Shown: in pieces, positions 24,097 through 34,038 of the stretch
How the letters are laid out: the number at the start of each line of letters is the position of its first letter
Position numbering within the stretch: the stretch's first letter is position 1
Source: Tetranychus cinnabarinus
Taxonomy: Eukaryota; Arthropoda; Arachnida; Trombidiformes; Tetranychidae
Length of the DNA: 64,000 bases
Direction of reading: 5' to 3'
NCBI GenBank assembly: GCA_022266195.1
Contig: WHVY01000004.1
Span: forward strand, 7,643,501-7,707,500
Program-made: the position numbers and the translations under genes
The notes under the pieces: generated by a model
What the model was told of the DNA's origin: nothing
Databases searched by the model: none
Seen by the model: only the letters and a program-made list of their open reading frames with translations

Positions 24097-25235
24097 CTTA
24101 TCTGTCTTGTTTATTCTTTATTTAGTTTTTGTTTATTCATTTGTTTTTATTTTGCATAATTGATGATTCCTTTGGTAAAATAATGCTGCTTCGTAGTATT
24201 TTACATAAAATGTGTGTTTATTCTGATGAATAATAATCTAGTAAAGATAATATATTTGAATGTCAATTAAACCTTCGATTTGGCTAGACATGTGGGATAC
24301 AAGTATTGGTTCATGTTGATTAAGTCTAGTCAAACAATGACTTTATTTTCATTCAGAGTTATCTAACTCAAAAAGTTAACTAAATATGTTGCTTCATTTT
24401 CTATGAGGTGATCTAGTTCTTGAATTCAATCAAGTATAATAATGGTCTTTTGCTTTGGTAGACCATTTACAATGTTAACTACCGTCCTGTTGTTAAGTTC
24501 AAATTTGTTGTCAAAAAGTAAAACAAATGATGCATAACAATGTTTGAAACTGAATAACATATGAATGATAAGAATGAGTAAAAATTAAACGGCGCATTGT
24601 TTCAAATTCTTTAGATAGGTTATTTGAAGAATTCAGATCAGTTTAAAGATGATTAAGTGGATACAAAGATGAATCAATTTACGATTGGAAAAATTAAAAG
24701 AGCAACCATCAATAAAGTTTTTTCTTGGTATCACTTGATAGGCTGAAAAGAAATGGCCATCATTGTACAGCAAAGAGGTATATTGAGAAACTTGGTATTT
24801 ATGCGAAGAAAAGAAAAATAAGGTTTAAAGAATTTGCAAGCATATCTAGATACAAGGTAAAACAATCACAACCAGATTTATTGTGTTATGATGGGAAATT
24901 AAGTGCTTGTCTACGGTTATGGAAAAGTCAATGCATCAAGCAACATATTTAGTTAACTTTTTGAGTTAGATAACTCTGAATGAAAATAAAGTCATTGTTT
25001 GACTAGACTTAATCAACATGAACCAATACTTGTATCCCACATGTCTAGCCAAATCGAAGGTTTAATTGACATTCAAATATATTATCTTTACTAGATTATT
25101 ATTCATCAGAATAAACACACATTTTATGTAAAATACTACGAAGCAGCATTATTTTACCAAAGGAATCATCAATTATGCAAAATAAAAACAAATGAATAAA
25201 CAAAAACTAAATAAAGAATAAACAAGACAGATAAG

Positions 25236-25272
25236 TATAAAAGGCGACCATTTCTCTTCAAATGATATCAGT
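25236..25272 (+). promoter_or_regulatory. Core promoter of peptide gene A, right copy
   Basis: TATAAAAGG at 25236-25244 and initiator TCAGT at 25268-25272, about 32 nt from the start of the TATA box. This predicts a 5' UTR of about 90 nt before the ATG at 25359. Confidence 0.65.
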
Positions 25273-25358
25273 TAAAGTTTCAAGTATACAAAGTAATAGT
25301 GATTAATGATATTTCAATTTTGTGTTAAACCAAGTTAAATCCAATCAACAAAATAACA

Positions 25359-25499
25359 ATGCAATTGACTAAATTTGTTTCTTCCGTCTTTCTAATGGCT
25401 CTTATTGCCATTTTTGGGTCTGTTTCAGCAATGGCACCACTTCGTTCTGAACGACAAGCACCACCGCCCGGACCACCTGGAGGAATGCCTGGAAAATGA
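25359..25499 (+). CDS. Secreted Pro/Gly-rich peptide precursor, type A, right copy
   Basis: Same 46-residue product as 23833-23973, in the opposite arm of palindrome A. The signal peptide ends at Ala24. The mature part starts MAPLRSER, then QAPPPGPPGGMPGK. The type B genes share the signal peptide (one change, Phe19 to Leu) and the C-terminal core but differ in between. An Arg before Gln and a C-terminal Gly-Lys are compatible with processing to a pyroglutamyl, amidated peptide; this is a hypothesis only. No homologue is recognised. Confidence 0.75.
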   Translation: MQLTKFVSSVFLMALIAIFGSVSAMAPLRSERQAPPPGPPGGMPGK

Positions 25500-25698
25500 A
25501 TTGAATGTGAATGATGGTTGAAATTTTTCGAAAATCAACAATTCAATCGTCAATAAGAATATGAAACATCCTGAAAATGTAAAATCTATGAAACTGTATT
25601 GAATAAATCAAATTATTCTAATTCACTTCAATTCAATATATTTCATTTTTTCTTCTATTCAATTTTACCTTAAATGATTGAGTACATGATACTGATGC

Positions 25699-27190
25699 CT
25701 TTTCATTTTCAGCAAGAACTTTCAACAGTTATAGAACTATTTTGCAAAAATTTCACAAACAATTTATACGGCCTCTAATATGGTAAGTATCGATTAAAAG
25801 AAACGAGTTAAGCGAATTCGATTTCACTAGATTACATCACCATTTTTTGATTGCCCAATTGACTGGATTTGATTTTCTTGCATGAAATATCAATCAAAAA
25901 ATTCGAGAATCCAGAAAGCAATGAAAATTATAAGCGAAATCAATCTATTGAGCAAGATTGAGAATCATAGATTCGAGTGCCATACGAATGGGCCAGATAA
26001 ATAGATACTAGATATAAATTGGTCGCAGATTCACTCCAGAATCAAATTTTAAAATCTTTCTCTTTTGAGTTAGATTTGGCATTTTTTTAATTCTTGATTG
26101 ATATAAATTTGAAAGATCCTCTAGATTGAAAACTGATTTAAAAGTCTTGTTAGTCATTTGCTTTATAAACAGAGTGTTACTCGACATTTTGTTTTGAATC
26201 AAAATCGAATGAGGCTGAAATCTTTTTAATCAAATATTACAATATATTTTACAAGCCTGGTATAGTATTTACCGTATTGACGCGCAAAGTGACCCCGTGC
26301 TTTAAAGCTAGCGTGCTACTGTTAAAGGCACAATTTTGTGACAATAGAGGCGCCTTTGAATAGTAAGCCATAGTTTTCGCGCATTCGCGGGGGCTCCAAA
26401 GGCGATTATATGATGGCGTACTTTTTTATAAGCGCGGGGCCACTATGCGCGTCAATACGGTAATCGAATTTCATTAAATAATATTAATTTATGCACTTTC
26501 CCTTTTAGTTAAACGATATTCAATTTATAATCAATTTTTCAAACCTAAATTGTTTTTAACAAAAGAAGTCTTTTAATATAATTTTCTTCATCCTTGGCTT
26601 TGGTATTTGTATTTCTATGTGACGAAAATTGTTAGTTATTGGTACTCTTATGAATTCGTTACCTGTCAGCATAAATAAATGAACTTGTTAAATTTAAAAC
26701 ATTAATTTTAAATTATTAATCAAGCAAATTTCAACTCTTGGTTCACATAAATTTTTAAACATCATAAGAAATGCAATATAATTATTTGTGGTCTAATTTA
26801 TTTGATAATTGAAGACAATGAAGTCTTCATTAGTAAAAATAAAAATTTTCAAGAATCAATACTAGAGTAATATAAAAATATAATTATTTAACAGTTATCA
26901 GCATAGCCGTATGAATAAAATTGTCTGAAACGAAAACGATTAATGTTTTAACCCTTGATAAACAAATTAAATGATTTAGAATCTGATGAGTTAATAGATT
27001 AGAAAGACAATTGAGTTGGAAAAAACTGGAATAGTAAAAGGATAATTGTAAACAGTAAGTTTCAAATTGCAGTACAGCAGTGAGAATCTTATTGGACAAT
27101 AAAAAAAAATGGGCAAAACTTCAGTGTTGAATAATATTGACAATAGCTTTAACTATGAATGTAATACGGGTTCATTGATGAATTTTAAGC
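25699..27190. other. Intergenic region right of palindrome A
   Basis: AT-rich DNA between palindrome A and oxygenase copy 2. The only structured feature is the GC-rich foldback MITE at 26272-26460. Short ORFs (26008-26202, 26884-27099) have no recognisable character. Confidence 0.5.
26272..26460. mobile_element. GC-rich foldback MITE (189 bp) with TA target duplication
   Basis: Starts CCGTATTGACGCGCAAAGTG and ends in the inverted form (CACTATGCGCGTCAATACGG). It is flanked by TA at 26270-26271 and 26461-26462. The interior can also fold partly. Its base composition (CGCG-rich) is strikingly unlike the surrounding AT-rich DNA. No coding capacity. TA duplication suggests mobilisation by a Tc1/mariner-type transposase. 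Confidence 0.8.
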
Positions 27191-29655
27191 TCATTTGTTA
27201 CTCTTGATAAGTTGGTCTGAAGATTCAATAGGACAGAATAAACCATGAAAATCGCTGGTAATCGCAGATGGAGTTTTAAAGTGAGCTCTTGCCAATTCTT
27301 TAAATGATTTTCCATCCAGAACCAAAAGGAATCCTTCATTTTCAATGTTCTCGTACAAAACGGCAGATAAAACGACACCTTAAAAGATGGAAAGATATTG
27401 TAATATTTAAGGTTCAATCAAAATCATTATATTTTTTATAAGAAGTAACTACCATCGTCTTCATCAATTGCTCCTGGTTTTGGGATAAAAACTGGTTCAG
27501 ATGGCGTACATCCTTCATCAGACCAAATTACAGTTTCTTTAGTCTTTACATTGCATTTCAACTAAATTTAAGGTAAAAATAAATTGAATAGTTAACACAG
27601 TATTTGATAAAAGTAACAGTAAAACTTGATCTGGCCAGAAATAAAATAATTAGACTAACCAATTGAGTTAGAAAATCTTTTCCCCTTGTAATTGAGTAAA
27701 AATATTGATAATTTTTACCATTATAATGACGATAGTTGATTTGAGGCATTTCAGCCATACTTGAACCTGTAAGTAAATGAATAAGCATTAGCAAACATGT
27801 AAATATTTGAATAAGCGCTTATAGCAACTGTTGTGCAGACACAAAAGCACGTCAATATAAGTTCTGTTATTTAATTAATGACAGAAAAGAGAAGTTAAAA
27901 AACTCACCAGTTGAAGTTAAAGGTTCGTGAGTTACCTCAATCTCATTACCATTACGTATAGCTTTTGCTGACGAGCCTTTCAGTCTGATAAGGTTTGTCA
28001 AAGACTGTAAGAGAAATGAATAAATGGTTTGAGTGAATTTTCAAAGAAAAGGCGACATAACTCATGATACCTCATTTGATGAATCCCCATTCAAGGGTAA
28101 AACATAACGACGAGCCTGAGATTGGAGAGACTGAAATTCTTTAATAGATTCTGCTTTACTTTCATTGGCTTGACTACGAATTTGAGACAATTTATCGGAA
28201 AATAATGCATTAACTATGGATCCATCTTGGTAACAGCAAATATCACATATAATATGACCATCCTCTTGGTAAGCGTTGATTGTGTGAAAGAAAGCAAAGG
28301 GTTCACTAACATAATTATCTGCAATTATTTTACCGTTAGATTTTTTTATCACATTGAAACGAGTCTAGATAAGGAAAATTCAAAGTAGGAGTAAATTACA
28401 AGGAAAAGACGAGATCATTGTTCTACCTTAAACTCTGGTCGCCATTTTAAGGCTGCACTGTAAGCACCGCCAGTGAAATGATTGAGGAGTATGGATGGAA
28501 TTGATGTGACTAGAGGCTGCTCAATGAAGATGATAAAATCCTCCGTAACCAGAAAACTATGATAATATGATGGGTACATTTGATTACGAACTGGAATGCT
28601 AGTTAAAAGCGAAGCTGATGTAAACCCTTTCGACGCATTAGGATCAACTTTAATCACATTGTAACTTCCCTTGCCACTAAAATTGCTGCCTAAATTGTAA
28701 ACCACTCCATTGGGTTCGATGTGAGGATGAGCCGTTTGAGTGTTAACAGCAACATATTGGGCCAAATTAATACTGCCTGTTGTGTCAATTGTTTTAGGGT
28801 CAATTTTATGGAGAAAAGTTGATTCAGTAGAAGCATATAATTCATCACCAACTGGATAAATACTGACAGAGTCATTGTCTGTAAATTGTTTAAATGAAAA
28901 GTAACTCATGTACCTTCCAAGTAAACTTTTACATGGGTCAGGATAAGCACGAGTTCCGAAATCAGAGACAACAATTCGATTGGCCTTCATATTTCTTTTA
29001 TAAGCTTCAGAGCGTAAAAATTTATTACGATAGGTAACATAACCATTATCAATAGTGAATTGATGGATAAGCGCAAGACCATCAAATAAATGACGATACT
29101 CATCAGGACCAATTTTACGAAGACCTGGACCATTACGTAGTAAATATCCTTTGACCCACGTCGGGATTTGTCCTGAAAATATGAATAAGATTATTGAATA
29201 TTGTACAACGATTAGCGTTTAATAAATAATAGGTTGTAAATTAACTGATGACACGAAGGAAAAGTATTTCAGATAAAAAAATTATAAAAGTAGAGTTTTA
29301 TCGACATGCAAATGTTTTCAAATTTTTGTACTGAAAGACGAACTGGTTCATTTGGATTCAGGAGTTGCAATCAGCTATTATTTTACCGACAAGATATTGA
29401 AGCCAAGGTAAAAAGCAGCGAGATCATATTCGAACAAGGATTAATATTTGATCAGGATTCAAAGCCTTCTTGCCAATAATAATGAAAACTGATTAGTATT
29501 CACTTTCAAGAGAAGTAGTGAAATCACTTACCAACGACTTTAGCAGTAACAGGTTCCGAGCATTCTTGTAGACATGATCGTAGGTTAGGCGGTAGAGCTT
29601 TCACTTGATGCTTCATATCAAAAGGTGTTGAATCTGATAATGATGAAGGTTGCAT
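27191..29655 (-). CDS. Carotenoid cleavage oxygenase (BCO/ninaB family), copy 2
   Basis: Paralogue of 13732-17031 with the same intron positions. Exons (complement): 29532-29655, 28427-29172, 28071-28364, 27908-28004, 27660-27766, 27453-27561, 27191-27378. They total 1665 nt, 554 residues. All exons after the first have exactly the lengths of copy 1. The four iron-ligand histidines are kept (TAHPHIEPNG, YYHSFLVTEDF, FFHTINAYQEDG, SDFHGLF), so it should be active. The start differs: the ATG matching copy 1's (29677 here) is out of frame after a short deletion, so translation probably begins at 29655 (MQPSSLSDSTPFD). Substitutions include some in exon 4, where copy 1 reads EIEVFYEPL and copy 2 EIEVTHEPL. 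Confidence 0.92.
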
Positions 29656-30602
29656 TGAACTGTAACTTCTGAGACATGGAATGATTCTGCCATAGTAAAC
29701 TTGACAAACGATGTAACATTTCGGTGAGACTATTTGGCGTAAGAGAATCATATTGAGTGAGTAAAAGGAAAGACTTGATGAGAGAAACCAGAAAGATGTC
29801 CAGTAATGACAATGTGATGGATGATTGAGAGACAAAAATCGATGAAGGTTCAGCTGTCAATAGATGTGGTGAAAGAGAGAAAAAAACTTTTAATACTTTT
29901 TTCTTATCATAAATGTGAAGTAAGCTAAATAATTAAGGTCATATTAGATGAAGATTTAACTATAGATTGTTTCAATTAAGTGATCACGAACGCAAAACCT
30001 AAATTAGCTTCATGTACCTTGAACTTCACCTGTATCGTTATGGAACAAATTTTAAAAGATAAAAAAATAAACAAAACTACCAGATGATTGATCATGTGAT
30101 AGAAAAAAATTAACTTGACTAGATACGTATCCAATTAAATACATTTCAATACAATCTCAGATGATATCACGAACAAAGGTGATTATTTTACATAATAGAT
30201 GGAGCCAGAATAATATTTTCTGGCATTGAGATAAAACTTTGAAAGTTTTGAAAACTTGCAAGAAGTCGGCATGAAGTGATGATCAAAGAGTAAGGTAACC
30301 TTACTCTTTGGTGATGATCGAGTTAGTTTATTTTTAGACAGTCCATCGGGAGTAAATAGAAAGTGCAAAATACTAGGTCTCAGTTTTTTTTATTAAAGAT
30401 ATTGACTCGTTCAATTATTGCAATTTCATCGAACGGCAACCTGCAACATTGCAAAGTTTGAGCTTTTTTAATGGGCAAACAAAAACCATAGGCCAGAATT
30501 GTTTCCAGCATTCTATTTTGAATAGAATCCTTTCCGATAATCCATAATTGGTTGAAAAATGAGGCGTAAATCATGTAAGGGAATCGAAAGAAAATCGAAT
30601 CG
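29656..30602. other. Upstream region of oxygenase copy 2
   Basis: Contains the promoter region of copy 2 and, at 30183-30574 on the minus strand, two short adjacent ORFs (61 and 64 residues) of no recognised family. I do not call them as genes. The right edge is the boundary of palindrome B. Confidence 0.5.
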
Positions 30603-30864
30603 AATAACTGAGCGAATTTCGAAGAAAATCGACGAGAACACGTATGGATTAAAGATTTTTTACATCTTATGTTCGATCGTTTTAGGTAAAATTGAATGGC
30701 AGTGAGAATAAAAAATATTGAATTGAAGTGAGCTAGAATAATTTAATTTATTCAATACAGTTTCATAGATTTTACATTTTCAGAATTATTCATATTCTTA
30801 TTGAAGACTTCATTGGTGACTTTCTGAAACTTTCTTTCTTCTTCAACCATCATTCACATTCAAT

Positions 30865-31014
30865 TCATTTTCCAGGCATTCCTCCAGGTTGTCCGGGCGA
30901 TGGTGCTTGTCGTGCAGAACGGGATCCACCACCTGGTAATATCGCTGAAACAGACCCAAGAATGGCAATAAGAGCCATTAGAAAGACGGAAGAAACAAAT
31001 TTAGTTAGTTGCAT
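30865..31014 (-). CDS. Secreted Pro/Gly-rich peptide precursor, type B, left copy
   Basis: Encodes 49 residues: the same signal peptide as type A apart from Leu19, then ILPGGGSRSAR and QAPSPGQPGGMPGK. Identical to the right copy at 32972-33121. Intronless, with TATA at 31129-31137 on the same strand. The short linker after the signal peptide is the only region that differs strongly from type A. Confidence 0.75.
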   Translation of the reverse strand: MQLTKFVSSVFLMALIAILGSVSAILPGGGSRSARQAPSPGQPGGMPGK

Positions 31015-31128
31015 TGTTATTTTGTTTATTGGATTTAACTTGGTTTAACACAAAATTGAAATATCACTAATCACTATTACTTTGTATACTTGAAACTTTA
31101 ACTGATATCATTTGAAGAGAAATGGTCG

Positions 31129-31137
31129 CCTTTTATA
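31129..31137 (-). promoter_or_regulatory. TATA box of peptide gene B, left copy
   Basis: TATAAAAGG on the minus strand, in the same sequence context as the type A genes and mirrored at 32849-32857. Confidence 0.65.
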
Positions 31138-31498
31138 CTTATCTGTCTTGTTTATTCTTTATTTAGTTTTTGTTTTTTCATTTGTTTTTATTTTGCATAA
31201 TTTATTATTGCTTTGGTAAAAAACCTTCTTCGTATTATTTTACAAAAAAATGTGTGTTTATTCTGATGAATAATAATCTAGTTAAGTAAAAATATTTGAA
31301 TTTTCAATTAAACTCTTCATTTGGCTATACTCATCGTGGCATACAAGTATTAAATGTTTTGCTTCATATTGGTTATGTCTATTCAATAAATACTTTTATT
31401 TGATTTTGGGTTATCTACCTAAAATAATGCTTCTTCGTAGTATTTTATTTAAAATTTGTGTTTATTCTGATGAATAATAATCTAGTAAAGTCAATATA

Positions 31499-32060
31499 CG
31501 GGGTGTTAGAAAATCAGCTAGACCTGTTTGAACGTTAATAACTTAGAAATTGCTGGGTCATTTTTTTTATTTTTGGTATCATTAGAAAGCTGAAAGTCTA
31601 ACTTAAAAAAATCTGTTTATTTTCCAAAAGGAAAATTCTAGGCCGGACTACCAAATCCAGACGATGCGAAAAATTGTGAAAATTTTAGGTGAAATTTTCA
31701 GGAATTTTGGTTAATTTTACTATGGGATAAAAATTCAATAATAGGGAAAATTTTTGGTAGATGATAAATTGAAATAAAAAGTTAGCGCATATTTTTTGAC
31801 ATGCATTCAAGATTCTTTTGACCCTAAAAAGTAAGAAAAATTCAAGTCCGAAAGCAACGAAAAATTCGAAAAACCAAAACAGAAAAAAATTTAGTTTTCG
31901 TCCATTTTTGAGAGCTAAAGTAATGCGAAAATTCTTTTTTTGATTCGTGTATTTTTTCTATTCAAAGACGATTCTAACAATATATCACGAGTCTTTTTAC
32001 TCTGCTTGGTTCGAAAAATATTGAAGCGCAAACAGGTCTAGTTGATTTTCTAACACCCTG
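31499..32060. mobile_element. Non-autonomous TA-flanked element (562 bp) inserted in one palindrome arm
   Basis: Terminal inverted repeats of about 32 bp: CGGGGTGTTAGAAAATCAGC at the left, the inverse of ...CAACTAGACCTGTTTG and CAGGGTGTTAG at the right. It is flanked by TA at 31497-31498 and 32061-32062. The matching position of the right arm (about 32683-32694) reads straight through without the element, giving a direct empty-site comparison. No ORF of note; the interior is A-rich. Confidence 0.9.
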
Positions 32061-32714
32061 TATTTGAATTTTCAATTAAACTTAATTGATGCAGCTAGAC
32101 TAATCGTTCTATACAAGTGATATTGCTTCTGTGGCTCATATCGGAATTAGAATCTACTTACGGTCCATTAACCCCATATTAACACCTGTTTCTACACCAC
32201 GATTTCTCCTTGAACGCTTCTTCCCAATTAACGCTTAAGTGACGATCCACATTAAAATTTTTGTTTTTAGAGTTAGTCTCATGTTGATTATGTCTAGTCA
32301 AACAATGACATTATTTGAATTTGGAGTAAGTTAAAAACTTGAAAAAAGTTAATCAAATTCACACATTATGTTTGCTTTTTTTCTGTAGAATAATCTAATT
32401 TATGAATCTAATTAAGAATGAATATTTTGAAAGTGGTCTGTCTTTCGTGTTTATCGTCTTTATAATTTCTGTGTATAAGGAAAAATCTGAAGTATTAAAA
32501 ATGATAAAAATGCGGAATCACAGTGTTTAGATCTGTATAGCTCTTCTTAAGATGAATGAATGCCGAATGATAGTCAATTGTCATATAATCATTGTTTGCT
32601 TAGATACTAATAACATAACACGAAATATTTTTAGAGTGTACACGATCAGTCTAGCTGCATCAATTAAGTTTAATTGAAAATTCAAATATATTGACTTTAC
32701 TAGATTTAATAATC
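32061..32714. other. Central part of palindrome B
   Basis: Non-coding. Contains the inner arm remnants and, near 32288-32340, a segment (GTCTAGTCAAACAATGACATT) also found at the inner end of palindrome A's arms (24328-24348 and 24990-25010). Confidence 0.6.
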
Positions 32715-32848
32715 ATTCATCAGAATAAACACACATTTTTTTGTAAAATAATACGAAGAAGGTTTTTTACCAAAGCAATAATAAATTATGCAAAATAAAA
32801 ACAAATGAAAAAACAAAAACTAAATAAAGAATAAACAAGACAGATAAG

Positions 32849-32857
32849 TATAAAAGG
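32849..32857 (+). promoter_or_regulatory. TATA box of peptide gene B, right copy
   Basis: TATAAAAGG followed about 25-30 nt later by ATATCAGTT, as in the type A genes; ATG at 32972. Confidence 0.65.
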
Positions 32858-32971
32858 CGACCATTTCTCTTCAAATGATATCAGTTAAAGTTTCAAGTAT
32901 ACAAAGTAATAGTGATTAGTGATATTTCAATTTTGTGTTAAACCAAGTTAAATCCAATAAACAAAATAACA

Positions 32972-33121
32972 ATGCAACTAACTAAATTTGTTTCTTCCGT
33001 CTTTCTAATGGCTCTTATTGCCATTCTTGGGTCTGTTTCAGCGATATTACCAGGTGGTGGATCCCGTTCTGCACGACAAGCACCATCGCCCGGACAACCT
33101 GGAGGAATGCCTGGAAAATGA
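32972..33121 (+). CDS. Secreted Pro/Gly-rich peptide precursor, type B, right copy
   Basis: Same 49-residue product as the left copy at 30865-31014, on the opposite strand. Signal peptide of 24 residues, mature part about 25 residues. The conserved core Arg-Gln-Ala-Pro-x-Pro-Gly-x-Pro-Gly-Gly-Met-Pro-Gly-Lys is shared with type A. No known family is recognised. Confidence 0.75.
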   Translation: MQLTKFVSSVFLMALIAILGSVSAILPGGGSRSARQAPSPGQPGGMPGK

Positions 33122-33549
33122 ATTGAATGTGAATGATGGTTGAAGAAGAAAGAAAGTTTCAGAAAGTCACCAATGAAGTCTTCAATAAGAATATGAATAA
33201 TTCTGAAAATGTAAAATCTATGAAACTGTATTGAATAAATTAAATTATTCTAGCTCACTTCAATTCAATATTTTTTATTCTCACTGCCATTCAATTTTAC
33301 CTAAAACGATCGAACATAAGATGTAAAAAATCTTTAATCCATACGTGTTCTCGTCGATTTTCTTCGAAATTCGCTCAGTTATTGACAGTATATATTTACA
33401 AAAGTTCTCCATTAAAGACGCAAAGTCCAAATTAGGTGAACTATACGGCGAGTGATCGCCCAATATCAACTCTTTGACATGGTGATATCTCCAATTCTCT
33501 AATTCCAATTCTCTAAACCGTGAAAGTGTTAAAGATTTTCCAAAACCTT

Positions 33550-34038
33550 ATCATCGATCAACGTCCCTCACGTTATCAATTCAGCTCAAAAGAAAGCTAG
33601 AGTTGAAGCTTGTCAAGAAGCTTTGAAGTCTTATAACTTACAACCTAACGCGTTTTCAAAAGCCTTTTTTACGATGGACGAAACTTGGCTATTCCTATAT
33701 GATCCTTTGACTCGAACCGAACTCAAACCCTCAACAGACTCGTAGACCTCTCTTTTTACAAGACAATGCTCGTCCGCATACGGCACAACTTACCAAAGAC
33801 AAAATAAAGGAAGTGAACTGGGCAATGGTCTTACACCTGCCCTCTTACATATTCTCTGTACCTAGCCCCAAGTGACTATTTCTCTTTCAAATTTAAAAAG
33901 ATTCAGCGATTTAACGAGCTAAAGGCGGCTATAGAAGGCTTTTTTGCGGAAAAGGGTCCAGAGTGGTTTTCGAAAGGAATAACCGAATTACCGACCGGTT
34001 GGGAGAATTGTATAAATGCCTCTGGCAATTACTTTTGA
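33550..34038 (+). pseudogene. Decayed mariner-type transposase
   Basis: Fragments of a mariner transposase on the plus strand in several frames: VPHVINSAQKKARVEACQEA, then TMDETWLFLYDP around the first catalytic Asp, a stop after PSTDS, QDNARPHTAQLT with the second Asp, LAPSDYFSF with the third, and the C-terminal stretch ENCINASGNYF ending at TGA 34036-34038. At least one in-frame stop and two frame changes make it inactive. The N-terminal DNA-binding part is missing or unrecognisable. Confidence 0.85.

Larger units (their letters stand above)
23634..25698. repeat. Palindrome A: two 761-bp inverted arms with a 543-bp loop
   Basis: The left arm 23634-24394 pairs with the right arm 24938-25698. 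Paired coordinates sum to 49332 at the outer end, the stop and start codons, the TATA box and the inner end, so there is no net indel. The stretches I compared looked identical. Each arm contains one complete peptide gene with promoter and 3' region, arranged head to head. The loop (24395-24937) holds a 75-residue ORF (24725-24952) that I do not recognise. Confidence 0.92.
30603..33383. repeat. Palindrome B: inverted arms carrying peptide genes, left arm enlarged by insertions
   Basis: Outer arms 30603-31271 and 32715-33383 pair with a constant coordinate sum of 63986 at the outer ends, ATGs and TATA boxes, so there is no net indel over about 669 bp. Inward, the right arm (32635-32714) matches left-side DNA at about 31450-31498 plus 32061-32095, with a MITE between. 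A partial direct duplication (about 31230-31330 and 31440-32090) also lies on the left side. Palindrome B is a diverged relative of palindrome A, with homologous promoter, signal peptide and 3' flank. Confidence 0.88.

Noticed and set aside
24725..24952. 75-residue ORF in the loop of palindrome A
   Set aside because: Basic composition, no signal peptide or known motif, ends inside the arm; no sign of selection visible.
30183..30574. Two adjacent short minus-strand ORFs upstream of oxygenase copy 2
   Set aside because: Could be relics of a gene, but frames do not join through plausible splice sites and I recognise nothing.
23634..33383. Palindromes as assembly artefacts
   Set aside because: Two independent pairs with different loops and different peptides, plus a MITE in only one arm, argue for real structure; still worth confirming with long reads.
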